Part shown: positions 7,827 through 16,026 of the stretch, in pieces
Layout of the letters: every line of letters begins with the position of its first letter
Numbering within the stretch: the stretch's first letter is position 1
Assembly (NCBI RefSeq): GCF_030433675.1
Contig: NZ_JAROCB010000001.1
Coordinates: 1,173,268-1,237,267, forward strand
DNA: 64,000 nt
Reading direction: 5' to 3'
From: Leifsonia virtsii
GTDB taxonomy: Bacteria > Actinomycetota > Actinomycetes > Actinomycetales > Microbacteriaceae
The notes under the pieces: generated by a model
Databases searched by the model: none
What the model saw: the letters and a program-made list of their open reading frames with translations, nothing else
Told to the model about the DNA's origin: nothing
Made by a program: the position numbers and the translations under genes

Positions 7827-9404
7827 TCAGTCGTTCCGGTTGGCGAACGCCATCAGCTCCGGCCCGCGGCGGTCGAACACGCGACCGCCGAGCCACAGGC
7901 CGAGGAACAGCGTCCCGAACCCGATCAGCACCGCGACGACCGGCGCGATCGCCAGCCAGAAGGCGTTGACCGTGAGCCCGAGCACCAGGAACACGAGCAC
8001 CGGCGAGGCGAGGATCACGATGGCGAAGAAGCTGAGCGCCTGCACCGTCGCAGCCGACGCGCCGGAGGTCTGCGGCTGCGTGAACGCGCTGTCGCCGGGC
8101 TTCGTGGCCGGGTACGGGAGGAGCACCGAGGTGATGCTGGAGAGCCCGAGGCCGATCACGAGGATCGCCCCGCTCAGGGCCGCGACGGAGGGCAGGACCG
8201 CCCAGTCGCCGAACGCGATCGTGGTCGCGATCGAGCCGACGACGAGCACCGGGATGCCGACGACGACCGGCGGGAACATGCGCCCCGCGCGGTCGGCGAT
8301 GCCCCGGGTGCCGGAGACCAGGTGCAGCCAGATCGCGGTGCTGTCGAACGCCAGGTCGTTGTGGATGCTCCAGCCGAGGAACAGGCACACCAGCGGAAGC
8401 GGCACGAGCGCGACGTAGTGCGCCGGCAGGCCGGCGAGGATCAGCACGACGATCACGCAGATCGGGATGACGGGGATGAGCACGATCGACACCCAGTACC
8501 GGGCGTCACGGCCCCAGTAGGTCATCGAGCGCGCGGCGATGGCGGCGGTCGGACCGCCGGGCAGCCGGTCGAACCAGCCGAGGCCGCGGTACGCCTTCGA
8601 GTGCCCCTCGCGCTCCGGTGTCGCGACGACCCGGCCCACGAGGCCGACCCAGGCGAGCCACAGCAGGCCGACGGTGGCGAGGGCGATCAGCAGCTGCAGC
8701 AGCGCGGCGCCCCACTCCCCCTGCGCCGCCGCGCCGGGGGCGGACCAGGCCGCGCCGAGCGGCGTCCACGACAGCCAGCCGGCGGCGCCGGTCAGCGCGC
8801 CGAACCCGTCCCGCGCCCAGTCGACGGTCAGCAGGAGCAGCACCACCGAGCCGATGATCAGGAGCACCAGGATGCCGACGACACCTCCCGCCTCGCGCGA
8901 GCGGCGCGTGGCGAACAGCACGTGCGCGATCGCTGTCGTCACCCGCGAGGCCACCACGCAGGTGAGCACCCCGGCGGCGGCGGCGATCAGAGCGACCAGC
9001 ACGGTCGCCGGGTTCTGCGACCAGGTGACGACCGTCGCGGCGGCGCACACGATGAGCACGAGCGACGGGATGCCGATCAGCCCGGCGAGCAGCAGCCCGG
9101 TGGCGAGCGTCCGGTTCGGGATGCCGAACAGTGCGAACTCGCGCGGGTCGAGCGTGTCGTCGACTCCGAACAGCAGCGGGAGCAGCGCGAACCCGAGCAC
9201 CGCGACGGCGCCGATCACGACGACGACGCTGTGGGTCGCCGACACGTCGGTGACCAGGCGCGCGGTCACGAGCGACCCGACGACGAGCACGGTGATGAAC
9301 GCCCCGTAGAGCAGCCCGATCACGAGGCCGAAGACCTGCCACGGGCTTCGCCGGAAGGCGTTGCCCATGATCCGCAGCTTCACTCCGAGAAACTGTGCAA
9401 CCAC
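7827..9404 (-). CDS. ABC transporter permease, 525 residues
   Basis: A polytopic membrane protein with about 12 hydrophobic segments and a soluble loop in the middle (around WVGLVGRVVATPEREGHSKAYRGLGWFDRLP). The start GTG at 9404 lies inside the end of the ATPase gene (25-bp overlap), so the two form one transporter. The layout (ATPase first, large permease second) matches ABC-2-type exporters of actinobacteria; cargo cannot be read from sequence. The adjacent polymer genes begin about 1.1 kb away on the other strand and are not in the same operon. Confidence 0.85.
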   Translation of the reverse strand: MVAQFLGVKLRIMGNAFRRSPWQVFGLVIGLLYGAFITVLVVGSLVTARLVTDVSATHSVVVVIGAVAVLGFALLPLLFGVDDTLDPREFALFGIPNRTLATGLLLAGLIGIPSLVLIVCAAATVVTWSQNPATVLVALIAAAAGVLTCVVASRVTTAIAHVLFATRRSREAGGVVGILVLLIIGSVVLLLLTVDWARDGFGALTGAAGWLSWTPLGAAWSAPGAAAQGEWGAALLQLLIALATVGLLWLAWVGLVGRVVATPEREGHSKAYRGLGWFDRLPGGPTAAIAARSMTYWGRDARYWVSIVLIPVIPICVIVVLILAGLPAHYVALVPLPLVCLFLGWSIHNDLAFDSTAIWLHLVSGTRGIADRAGRMFPPVVVGIPVLVVGSIATTIAFGDWAVLPSVAALSGAILVIGLGLSSITSVLLPYPATKPGDSAFTQPQTSGASAATVQALSFFAIVILASPVLVFLVLGLTVNAFWLAIAPVVAVLIGFGTLFLGLWLGGRVFDRRGPELMAFANRND

Positions 9405-10510
9405 TCCATGCCTTCCGCTGCCTTCCGACCGCCGGCGAGGTCGACGAAGCGCTCCTCGAGCGTCTGCTCGCCGCGCACCTCGTCGATCGTGCCGGCGGCG
9501 AGCACCTGACCGCGGACGATGATGGCGACGCTGTCGCAGACGCGCTGGATCATGTCCATTCCGTGACTGGAGACGACCACCGTGCCGCCCGCGGCCGTGT
9601 AACGCTGCAGGATGTCGATGATGTTGGCGGCGGAGACCGGGTCGACCGACTCGAACGGCTCGTCGAGCACCAGCAGGCGCGGCGAGTGGATCATGGCCGC
9701 GGCCAGCGCGATCTTCTTGGTCATGCCGGCGGAGTAGTCGGCGACGAGCCGGTCGAGCGCGTCGTCGATGCCGAAGGCGGCCGCGAGGTCGTCGGTCCTG
9801 GCCCGCACGGTCTTGGCGCTCAGTCCGCGCAGCGTGCCCGCGTAGCGCAGGAACTGCGCGCCGCTCAGCCGGTCGAACAGGCGCAGCTTGTCCGGGAGCA
9901 CGCCGACGATGTGCTTGGCGCGCACGGGCTCGGCCCAGACATCGACGCCGTGCACGACGACGCGGCCGGCGTCCGGGCGGAGCAGTCCCGTGACGATGGA
10001 CAGCGTGGTCGTCTTTCCCGCGCCGTTCGGCCCCACGATCCCGTAGAACGAGCCCTCTTTGATGTCGAGGGTCACGCCGTCGACGGCGACGGTGTCGCCG
10101 TAGCGCTTGCGCAGGCCGTCGATCGTCAGCACCGTCGGGCGCGTGTCGACCGGAGGTGCCGGAGCGGCCGGCGCGGTCGTCTCCGCGGTGCGCGCCTGCG
10201 CCGTCTTGCGCGTGCGCGGCTTCGCCGTCGTGGTCCGCGCGCGAGGCGCGCGGGTGCTCGGAGCGGCGGCCGCGGCCGCCGTCTTCGCCGGTGCTCTCTT
10301 CTTCGCCGGGCGCGCGGTCGTGCCCGCGTCGGTCTCCGTCGCCTCGGCTTCTCCCGCCCGGGTCTGCGCCGCCGTCGTGGCCTCGGCGTCCCCCGAGACC
10401 GCCGTCTCGGCCGTCTCCGCCATGGTCTCCCCCCTCTGCGGCCCCGCCGCCGCGTCCAGCGCCCCGTCCTCGACGGTCTGGGGCTCGGTACGCGCACGCT
10501 CGGAACTCAC
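9380..10510 (-). CDS. ABC transporter ATPase with Lys/Ala-rich N-terminal tail
   Basis: 376 residues from GTG 10510. The ABC domain occupies about residues 120-355: Walker A GPNGAGKTTT, a degenerate signature YSAGMTKK, Walker B LLVLDEPF and the switch His in VVSSHGMD. The first 120 residues are low complexity, acidic then Ala/Lys/Arg/Thr-rich (PAKKRAPAKTAA, TRAPRARTTTAKPRTRK), like bacterial histone H1-type tails. Starts at 10423 (ATG, GGGGGAG before it) or 10510 are possible; the latter is preferred because codons 10510-10423 keep G/C at third positions and TACGTT lies 6 nt upstream. Confidence 0.88.
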   Translation of the reverse strand: MSSERARTEPQTVEDGALDAAAGPQRGETMAETAETAVSGDAEATTAAQTRAGEAEATETDAGTTARPAKKRAPAKTAAAAAAPSTRAPRARTTTAKPRTRKTAQARTAETTAPAAPAPPVDTRPTVLTIDGLRKRYGDTVAVDGVTLDIKEGSFYGIVGPNGAGKTTTLSIVTGLLRPDAGRVVVHGVDVWAEPVRAKHIVGVLPDKLRLFDRLSGAQFLRYAGTLRGLSAKTVRARTDDLAAAFGIDDALDRLVADYSAGMTKKIALAAAMIHSPRLLVLDEPFESVDPVSAANIIDILQRYTAAGGTVVVSSHGMDMIQRVCDSVAIIVRGQVLAAGTIDEVRGEQTLEERFVDLAGGRKAAEGMEWLHSFSE

Positions 10511-10796
10511 CCCGCTAACGTACCAATTCACACCAGGCTGCGTAGCCCCCGCGCGTAAGGAAGAGGCCGCTTTCCGCACCTCTTAAAACCCTGTGAGGAA
10601 CATAACGACCCCCTAACGACATCCGTCAACCCCTGCCCCCGCACGGGGGCCGTCGGTATTCTGGCGGAGGCATGAAGGGGTGTCGAAACGCGTAAGCGCG
10701 GATGAATCCTGGGTGAACCTCTCCCGGGCGCAGGCCGACGGCGACCGAAGAGGCGCCGCCACCGGTCTGGTTCGCGTCGACTCAAGGAGATTGATT
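10511..10796. promoter_or_regulatory. divergent intergenic region upstream of the polymer cluster
   Basis: 286 bp without a gene. It holds TACGTT for the leftward ABC gene, a perfect GCCCCC-gcac-GGGGGC hairpin at 10635-10650, and TATTCT at 10657-10662 as a candidate -10 for the rightward nucleotidyltransferase gene, which would give a leader of about 130 nt ending in AAGGAG (10784-10789). No further recognised element. Confidence 0.4.
10517..10522 (-). promoter_or_regulatory. -10-like TACGTT for the ABC ATPase gene
   Basis: TACGTT on the minus strand, 6 nt before GTG 10510; it supports the longer start. Confidence 0.4.
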
Positions 10797-11489
10797 GTGA
10801 CGACCCAGGTAGTGATTCTCGCCGCCGGCATGGGCAGCCGGCTCGGACGGAGCCTCCCGAAGCCGCTGACCGAGCTGAGCGACGGCCGCACGATCATGCA
10901 GCAGCAGTTCGACAACATCCACGCGGCCTTCGGCAAGGACGTCCAGGTCACGATCGTCGTCGGCTACAAGCTCGAGCACATCATCGAGGCGTTCCCCGAC
11001 GCCGAGTTCGTCTACAACGAGCAGTACGACCAGACCAACACCTCCAAGAGCCTCATGCGCGCCCTGCAGGCCTCGGGCCCCGGCGGCGTGCTGTGGATGA
11101 ACGGCGACGTCGTCTTCGACCCGGCCGTGCTCGTCCGCGGCGCCGCGAACGTGGCTCGCGACCAGACCTTCGTCACCGTCAACACCTCGTCGGTCGCCGA
11201 CGAGGAGGTCAAGTACACCACCGGCACCGAGGGCTTCATCCAGGAGCTCTCCAAGACCGTGAAGAACGGTCTCGGCGAGGCCGTCGGCATCAACTACGTC
11301 TCCTCGAAGGACAAGGCCACCCTGCTGCGCCAGCTGCAGCGCGTCGGCGACCAGGATTACTTCGAGCGCGGCATCGAGCTCGCCATCGAGCAGGACCGCA
11401 TGCTGGTCGAGCCGGTCGACATCTCCGACCTGTACGCGGTCGAGGTCGACTTCCAGGAGGACCTGGAGCGCGCGAATCTTTTCGTATAG
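10797..11489 (+). CDS. sugar/choline nucleotidyltransferase, LicC-like
   Basis: 230 residues from GTG 10797, with AAGGAG seven bases upstream. An NTP-transferase (GT-A-like) fold: VVILAAGMGSRLGRSLPKPLTEL is the nucleotide-binding signature with the catalytic Arg and Lys, and MNGDVVFD holds the Mg-binding Asp. It resembles phosphocholine cytidylyltransferases and related enzymes that activate a small alcohol or sugar phosphate with CTP or another NTP. The two genes downstream export a surface polymer, so it probably supplies an activated precursor. The exact substrate is not determined. Confidence 0.85.
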   Translation: MTTQVVILAAGMGSRLGRSLPKPLTELSDGRTIMQQQFDNIHAAFGKDVQVTIVVGYKLEHIIEAFPDAEFVYNEQYDQTNTSKSLMRALQASGPGGVLWMNGDVVFDPAVLVRGAANVARDQTFVTVNTSSVADEEVKYTTGTEGFIQELSKTVKNGLGEAVGINYVSSKDKATLLRQLQRVGDQDYFERGIELAIEQDRMLVEPVDISDLYAVEVDFQEDLERANLFV

Positions 11490-11539
11490 TCGAAGCCGCG
11501 TGAGCACTCACGCAGTTTCGATCAATACGATGGGTTGCC

Positions 11540-12424
11540 GTGACCAGTATCCCGACTGAGGTGCGCCCTGCGCAGCGTTCCCGCTTCACGCGGTACCGGC
11601 ACTCCCTGTGGCTGCTGACCAAGCGCGACCTGAGCGTCCGCTACTCCACCAGCGCCCTCGGCTACCTGTGGTCGATCCTCGACCCGCTGGTGATGAGCCT
11701 GATCTACTGGTTCGTCTTCACGGTCATCTTCCACCGGTCGGTCGGCGAGAACCCCTACATCGTCTTCCTGCTTGCGGCCCTGCTGCCGTGGATGTGGTTC
11801 AACGGGGCGGTGTCGGACAGCACCCGCGCGTACATCCGCGAGGCGAAGCTGATCCGCTCGACGATGATCCCGCGCACCATCTGGGTGAACCGGATCGTCG
11901 CGTCGAAGGGCATCGAGTTCCTGCTCTCGCTCCCGGTGCTCGCCGTGTTCGCGATCTTCACCGGGGCGCGGGTGAACGTCGACATCCTGCTGTTCCCGCT
12001 GGCGATCCTGATCCAGACGGTGCTGACCGTCGGCGTCGGGCTCATCGTGGCACCGCTCGTCGTGTTCTTCCGCGACCTGGAGCGCGCGGTGAAGCTGGCG
12101 CTGCGGTTCCTCTTCTACGCCTCCCCGATCATCTACAGCGCCCGCGACCTGCCGGGCGGCTGTGGCGGAGGCGTCGCGGCGAAGCACTGCGCGGCCTATG
12201 TGGCGACGCACCCCGGCGCGCAGACGGACGTGCTGTTCTCGCTGCATTTCTGGTCGGCGTTCAACCCCCTGACGGGCATCTTCAGCCTGTACCGGGCGGC
12301 GTTCTTCCCGGAGGAGCTGGACTGGTTCCTGGTCGGCGTGAGCGCGGCGATGTCGCTCGTCCTGCTCGGGATCGGCTGGGCCGTGTTCAAGCGCTTCGAG
12401 CGCGACGTGCTGAAGGAGATCTGA
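11540..12424 (+). CDS. ABC-2 type polysaccharide/teichoic acid export permease (TagG-like)
   Basis: 294 residues, GTG start 11540. A cytoplasmic N-terminus (RYRHSLWLLTKRDLSVRYSTSALGYLWS) with the RDL-x-x-RY motif typical of TagG/Wzm/KpsM permeases precedes six membrane helices. It has an extracytoplasmic insertion GGCGGGVAAKHCA with two Cys between helices 5 and 6. It moves a lipid-linked polymer across the membrane with the ATPase that begins at the base right after its stop codon. Confidence 0.92.
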   Translation: MTSIPTEVRPAQRSRFTRYRHSLWLLTKRDLSVRYSTSALGYLWSILDPLVMSLIYWFVFTVIFHRSVGENPYIVFLLAALLPWMWFNGAVSDSTRAYIREAKLIRSTMIPRTIWVNRIVASKGIEFLLSLPVLAVFAIFTGARVNVDILLFPLAILIQTVLTVGVGLIVAPLVVFFRDLERAVKLALRFLFYASPIIYSARDLPGGCGGGVAAKHCAAYVATHPGAQTDVLFSLHFWSAFNPLTGIFSLYRAAFFPEELDWFLVGVSAAMSLVLLGIGWAVFKRFERDVLKEI

Positions 12425-13159
12425 GTGGCACCGGTCATCGCGGTCGACGGCCTCGGCGTGCGCTTCCGCCGCAACCGCGGCGCTCGGCGCTCGTTCAAGG
12501 ACCTGTTCTCGTCCCGGCAGCGCCGGTCGCGCCCGGACGACTTCTGGGCGCTCCGCGACGTCAGCTTCGATGTGCAGCCCGGTGAGGCGATCGGCGTGGT
12601 CGGCCGCAACGGCCAGGGCAAGTCGACGCTGCTGAAGCTCGTGGCGGGCGTGATGCTCCCCGACGAGGGCTCCGTGAAGGTCACCGAGGGCGTCGCTCCC
12701 CTGATCGAGATCACCGGCGGGTTCGTCGACGACCTCACCGTGCGCGACAACGTCTACCTGACGGCGGGCCTGCACGGGATGTCGCGGTCGGAGATCGACG
12801 GGCGCTTCGACGACATCATCGACTTCGCCGAGATCGGCGACTTCGTCGACACCCCGTACAAGCACCTCTCCAGCGGCATGAAGGTGCGCATCGCGTTCTC
12901 CGTGATCGCGCAGCTGGAGGAGCCGGTGCTGCTGGTGGACGAGGTGCTCGCGGTCGGCGACCGCGGCTTCCGGGAGAAGTGCTATCGCCGGATCGAGGAG
13001 CTGCTGGCGGGCGGGCGGACCCTGTTCTTCGTCTCGCACAACGAGAAGGACCTGCGCCGGTTCTGCCAGCGCGGGCTCTACCTCGACAAGGGGTCGCTGG
13101 TGCTCGACGGGCCGATCGACGACGTGCTGTCGCTTTACAACGCCGACTACGGCAGCTGA
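12425..13159 (+). CDS. ABC polysaccharide export ATPase (TagH/Wzt-like)
   Basis: 244 residues. GTG follows the TGA of the permease with no gap, so translation is coupled. Walker A is GRNGQGKST, the signature LSSGMKVRIA, and Walker B VLLVDEVLAVGD, whose AVGD ending is typical of Wzt/TagH/RfbE exporters. There is no C-terminal carbohydrate-binding extension, so polymer recognition must rest with the permease or another protein. Confidence 0.93.
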   Translation: MAPVIAVDGLGVRFRRNRGARRSFKDLFSSRQRRSRPDDFWALRDVSFDVQPGEAIGVVGRNGQGKSTLLKLVAGVMLPDEGSVKVTEGVAPLIEITGGFVDDLTVRDNVYLTAGLHGMSRSEIDGRFDDIIDFAEIGDFVDTPYKHLSSGMKVRIAFSVIAQLEEPVLLVDEVLAVGDRGFREKCYRRIEELLAGGRTLFFVSHNEKDLRRFCQRGLYLDKGSLVLDGPIDDVLSLYNADYGS

Positions 13160-13296
13160 GTCGCCCCCGCGGGCCGTGCCTTCTCCACAGCGCCGAAAGG
13201 TGTCCACAGAAGAGATTTCGGCGAGTTATCCCCGGAAGTGGCATATGTGCCCGATTCCGGGCCGAGAGCGTCGGAGGGGCTGGTTAGCGTCATCGC
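13160..13296. other. intergenic region with DnaA-box-like words
   Basis: 137 bp between the exporter ATPase and the next small gene. Three words resemble DnaA boxes: TTCTCCACA (13181), GTGTCCACA (13200) and GTTATCCCC (13225), none a perfect consensus. No inverted repeat or AT-rich unwinding element accompanies them, so origin function is not suggested. TAGCGT at the end belongs to the next gene. Confidence 0.25.
13285..13290 (+). promoter_or_regulatory. -10-like TAGCGT for the gene at 13297
   Basis: TAGCGT, 6 nt before ATG 13297, in a region with no SD-like sequence. Confidence 0.45.
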
Positions 13297-13614
13297 ATGA
13301 ATCGACTCCGCTTTCTCCGCAGCCCTTCGCCCGCACCCCGTCCGCGCCGTTTCGCGTACCCCGTCCCCTGGCGCGTCGACCGTTCGACGGCGCCCCATCT
13401 CCGGCTCGTGAACGCCGGCCGTGAGCCGCTCAGCGGCGTCACCGTGAGCGTCTCCGGCGGCTCCCGGCTGCGTGTGAGCGGCCCGAGCTCCGTCCGGCCC
13501 GGCGAGGCGGTGCGCGCCAGCATCTCCGGCCCTGACCCCGAGCGCGACACCGTCCTGGTCGTGCGGTGGTTCCCGCCGGACGGCCGCGAGTACCTCTGGC
13601 AGATCAGCCTCTGA
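13297..13614 (+). CDS. hypothetical small basic protein
   Basis: 105 residues. The first 30 are basic and Pro/Arg-rich (LRFLRSPSPAPRPRRF). Residues 35-105 look like one small beta-sandwich: VNAGREPLSGVTVSVSGG, VRPGEAVRASISG, VLVVRWFPPDG, similar in rhythm to Fn3/Ig-like modules. No signal peptide, no family recognised. Third-position G/C bias is strong, supporting a real gene. Confidence 0.65.
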   Translation: MNRLRFLRSPSPAPRPRRFAYPVPWRVDRSTAPHLRLVNAGREPLSGVTVSVSGGSRLRVSGPSSVRPGEAVRASISGPDPERDTVLVVRWFPPDGREYLWQISL

Positions 13615-13761
13615 CGGCGTTCCTCGGGCCGCCGGTCCCGGCCGCCCGAGGACGCCCCAATTGCCTGCAACGCTGGCATTTCCGGTCGGTGATGCGCGAG
13701 GTCCGCGACGCGTGGCCCAGCCGCTCTGGAGTCCCGTCCAGGCCGGCCCTTGACTGGGAGC

Positions 13762-14076
13762 ATGAACAACACGGCCGAACCGGCGGCCAAGCTGCTCGGC
13801 GAGCGCATCAGACACGTTCGCATCCAGCTGGGCCTCAGCCAGGAGGCGATCGCCAGCCTCGCCGCCATTCACGTCACCAACTACGGGAAGATCGAGCGCG
13901 GCAACGCCAACCCGAGCCTGCTCACGATCGTGCGGATCGCCGCGGTGCTCGGCACCGACGTCGCGACGCTGACCAAGGACATCACGCGGGAGCACCTGCC
14001 CGAGGGCGTCCGTGTGCTCGCGGCGCAGGAGTTCCTCGCCGAGCGCCGGCGTCGGTCCCGCCGCTCCAAGACCTGA
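13762..14076 (+). CDS. XRE family helix-turn-helix regulator
   Basis: 104 residues. A Cro/C1-type HTH spans about residues 11-70: LGERIRHVRIQLGLSQEAIASLAAIHVTNYGKIERGNANPS shows the typical QEAIA...GKIERG pattern, followed by LLTIVRIAAVLGTDVATLT. The C-terminal tail is basic (ERRRRSRRSKT). It could repress its neighbours, but no operator is evident. The start codon directly follows GGGAGC, so initiation may be leaderless or occur at the in-frame TTG 13750. Confidence 0.85.
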   Translation: MNNTAEPAAKLLGERIRHVRIQLGLSQEAIASLAAIHVTNYGKIERGNANPSLLTIVRIAAVLGTDVATLTKDITREHLPEGVRVLAAQEFLAERRRRSRRSKT

Positions 14077-14137
14077 CAGAGGCTGGGTGCTCCCCGCGAG
14101 CCCGCCGGGCGGCCGTCGACACCGCGGCAGAGCGGCC

Positions 14138-14143
14138 TACACT
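14138..14143 (+). promoter_or_regulatory. -10-like TACACT for the gene at 14152
   Basis: TACACT, 8 nt before ATG 14152; it lies only 2 nt before the alternative GTG 14146 and so favours the ATG. Confidence 0.4.
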
Positions 14144-14151
14144 CTGTGGGG

Positions 14152-15129
14152 ATGGCCAAGAAACAGCAACCGATCATCTCCGTCACCGGAGGCCCGGCGA
14201 AGGGCGGGGACACCCCGCGCGCCCTGGATGCGACGCTCGACCGCGTCCTCGCCATCCAGCGGCCCGTGGTGCTCGCGCACCTGCGCAGCATCCGCCGCCG
14301 GAACCCCGACGCCACCGCGGAGGAGCTCGCACGCATCCTGGAGCGGCGCTACATCGCCGCGGTGACCAGCGGCGGCGCGGCGGTCGGTGCGACGGCCGTC
14401 ATCCCGGCCATCGGGACCGGCGTGACGCTCGCGCTCTCCGGGGTCGAGACCGCCGGCTTCCTGGAGGCGACCGCGCTGTACGCCCAGTCCATGAGCGAGC
14501 TGCACGGCATCGCGGTCGACGACCCGGAGCGCGCGCGGGCGCTCGTGCTCACCATGATGCTCGGCCGAGAGGGCTCCGACCTGGTGCGCCAGCTCGCCGG
14601 GCAGTTCGGCGGCGGCGGCGTGACGCGCACGGCGTACTGGGGCGAGCTGGTGACCTCCAGCCTCCCCGCCATGGTGGTCGGGCCGCTGGTCGACAAGCTG
14701 AAGAGCACCTTCATCCGCCACTCCGCGGTGCGCGGCGGTGCGAGCATGCTGGCCCGCGCGATCCCGTTCGGGGTGGGCGCGGTCATCGGCGGCGCCGGGA
14801 ACAACATCCTGGGCCGCCGCGTCGTGCAGAACGCCCGGCTCGGCTTCGGACCGGCGCCGCTGGTCATCCCGGAGTCGCTGACTCCCGTCGAGGGCCCCGG
14901 AGCGGTCCGTCGTCTCGGCTCGGCGACGGGCGGCGGCGTGGTGCGCCTCGGCCGTGCGACCGGCGAGCGCGCCGCGCGCGTGGGAAAGGCGCTGGGCTCG
15001 GCCGTGCCCCGGCGGACCAAGCGCGGCGCGGAGACGGAGGAAGCGCCGCGCGGGCCGCTCGCGCTCCCGCCGGCCTCGAGCGCCCCGGAGGACCCGGACA
15101 CCGCGCTCCGCGCCGCCAGCGGCGAGTGA
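14152..15129 (+). CDS. hypothetical protein with central hydrophobic segments
   Basis: 325 residues. Residues 20-70 are a soluble helical region ending in EELARILERRY. The next part has hydrophobic glycine-rich stretches (AAVTSGGAAVGATAVIPAIGTGVTL, and AIPFGVGAVIGGAGNN near 205-220) that may sit in the membrane; this pattern recalls EcsC-like proteins, but the match is not certain. The last 100 residues are basic and low complexity (RLGRATGERAARVGKALG, RRTKRG). Function unknown. It converges on a glycosyltransferase gene 12 bp away. Confidence 0.7.
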   Translation: MAKKQQPIISVTGGPAKGGDTPRALDATLDRVLAIQRPVVLAHLRSIRRRNPDATAEELARILERRYIAAVTSGGAAVGATAVIPAIGTGVTLALSGVETAGFLEATALYAQSMSELHGIAVDDPERARALVLTMMLGREGSDLVRQLAGQFGGGGVTRTAYWGELVTSSLPAMVVGPLVDKLKSTFIRHSAVRGGASMLARAIPFGVGAVIGGAGNNILGRRVVQNARLGFGPAPLVIPESLTPVEGPGAVRRLGSATGGGVVRLGRATGERAARVGKALGSAVPRRTKRGAETEEAPRGPLALPPASSAPEDPDTALRAASGE

Positions 15130-15141
15130 GCGCGTGTCGGG

Positions 15142-16026
15142 TCAGATGACCGGCGGCCGCCCGGCTGCGGTCATCCGGGCGACGGTGCGCCAGCGCAGCG
15201 GGCGACGCTCGCCCGGATCGGCGCGCCAGCCCTCGGCCCAGCCGCCGAACCAGGCTCGCAGCACCGCGGGCTTGCGGAACCACCGCAGCAGCTGGATGCC
15301 GGTCCACGACCCGACGTAGAGCGGGACGAGCACGGCAGGCAGGTTGCGGCGGGCGAGCCAGACCCGGTTCCGCGCGTTGAGCCGGTAATAGTACGAGTGC
15401 CGCGTCGGCGACACGGACGGGTGCTCCGCCACCAGGTCGCCCGCGTACCAGACGCGCTTGCCCTGGTCCCACACCTTCCAGGCCAGGTCGATGCCCTCGT
15501 GCGCGTAGAAGAACGGGTCCGCCCAGCCGCCCGCGCGTTCGAACACCTCCCGCGGGAGCACCACGGCCGCCTCCAGCACGGCGAACACGTTGCTGGAGCG
15601 CTCCGGGTCGCCCTTGCGGATGCGCGGGATCCAGCGCCGCGGCGACGGCGAGCCGTCGGGCACGCGCAGGCGGGGCTGCAGCATCCCGATGCCCGGATCC
15701 GCCTGCAGCTTGGCGACGGCGTCGGCCAGGAACGTGGGCGACGGGATGTCGGCGTCGTCGTCGAGGAAGAACAGCCACTCCCCCGTGACGAGCGGGACGC
15801 CCGCGTTGCGTCCGGCCGGGATGCCGACGTTCTCCGGCAGCGCCAGGGTGCGCACGCCCTCCGGGAGTGCCGGGTCGGCCGTCGCCGGATCCCAGCCGTT
15901 GCCCACCACGACGATGTCGGTGGTGACGCCGTGCTGGGCGAGCACCGAGTCCACGCCGCGGCGCAGCTCGGCCGGCCGGGCGCCCTGTGTGAGCACCACG
16001 ACCGCGACGGCCGGCTGGTCAGCCAC
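15142..16026 (-). CDS. family 2 glycosyltransferase
   Basis: 294 residues from GTG 16026. GT-A fold: AVVVLTQGARPAELRRGVDSVL at the N-terminus, ENVGIPAGRNAGV, then the metal-binding FLDDDADIPS (DxD-type), followed by AHEGIDLAWKVWDQGKRVW as acceptor-side ED motif. The C-terminal region (WLARRNLPAVLVPLYVGSW) has one hydrophobic stretch that may dock on the membrane. Overlaps the upstream CDP-alcohol transferase gene by 8 bp. Probably adds rhamnose or a similar sugar to a surface polymer; sugar and acceptor are not readable. Confidence 0.9.
   Translation of the reverse strand: MADQPAVAVVVLTQGARPAELRRGVDSVLAQHGVTTDIVVVGNGWDPATADPALPEGVRTLALPENVGIPAGRNAGVPLVTGEWLFFLDDDADIPSPTFLADAVAKLQADPGIGMLQPRLRVPDGSPSPRRWIPRIRKGDPERSSNVFAVLEAAVVLPREVFERAGGWADPFFYAHEGIDLAWKVWDQGKRVWYAGDLVAEHPSVSPTRHSYYYRLNARNRVWLARRNLPAVLVPLYVGSWTGIQLLRWFRKPAVLRAWFGGWAEGWRADPGERRPLRWRTVARMTAAGRPPVI

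Noticed and set aside
13181..13233. Replication origin
   Set aside because: No dnaA, dnaN or AT-rich unwinding element nearby and the boxes are imperfect.
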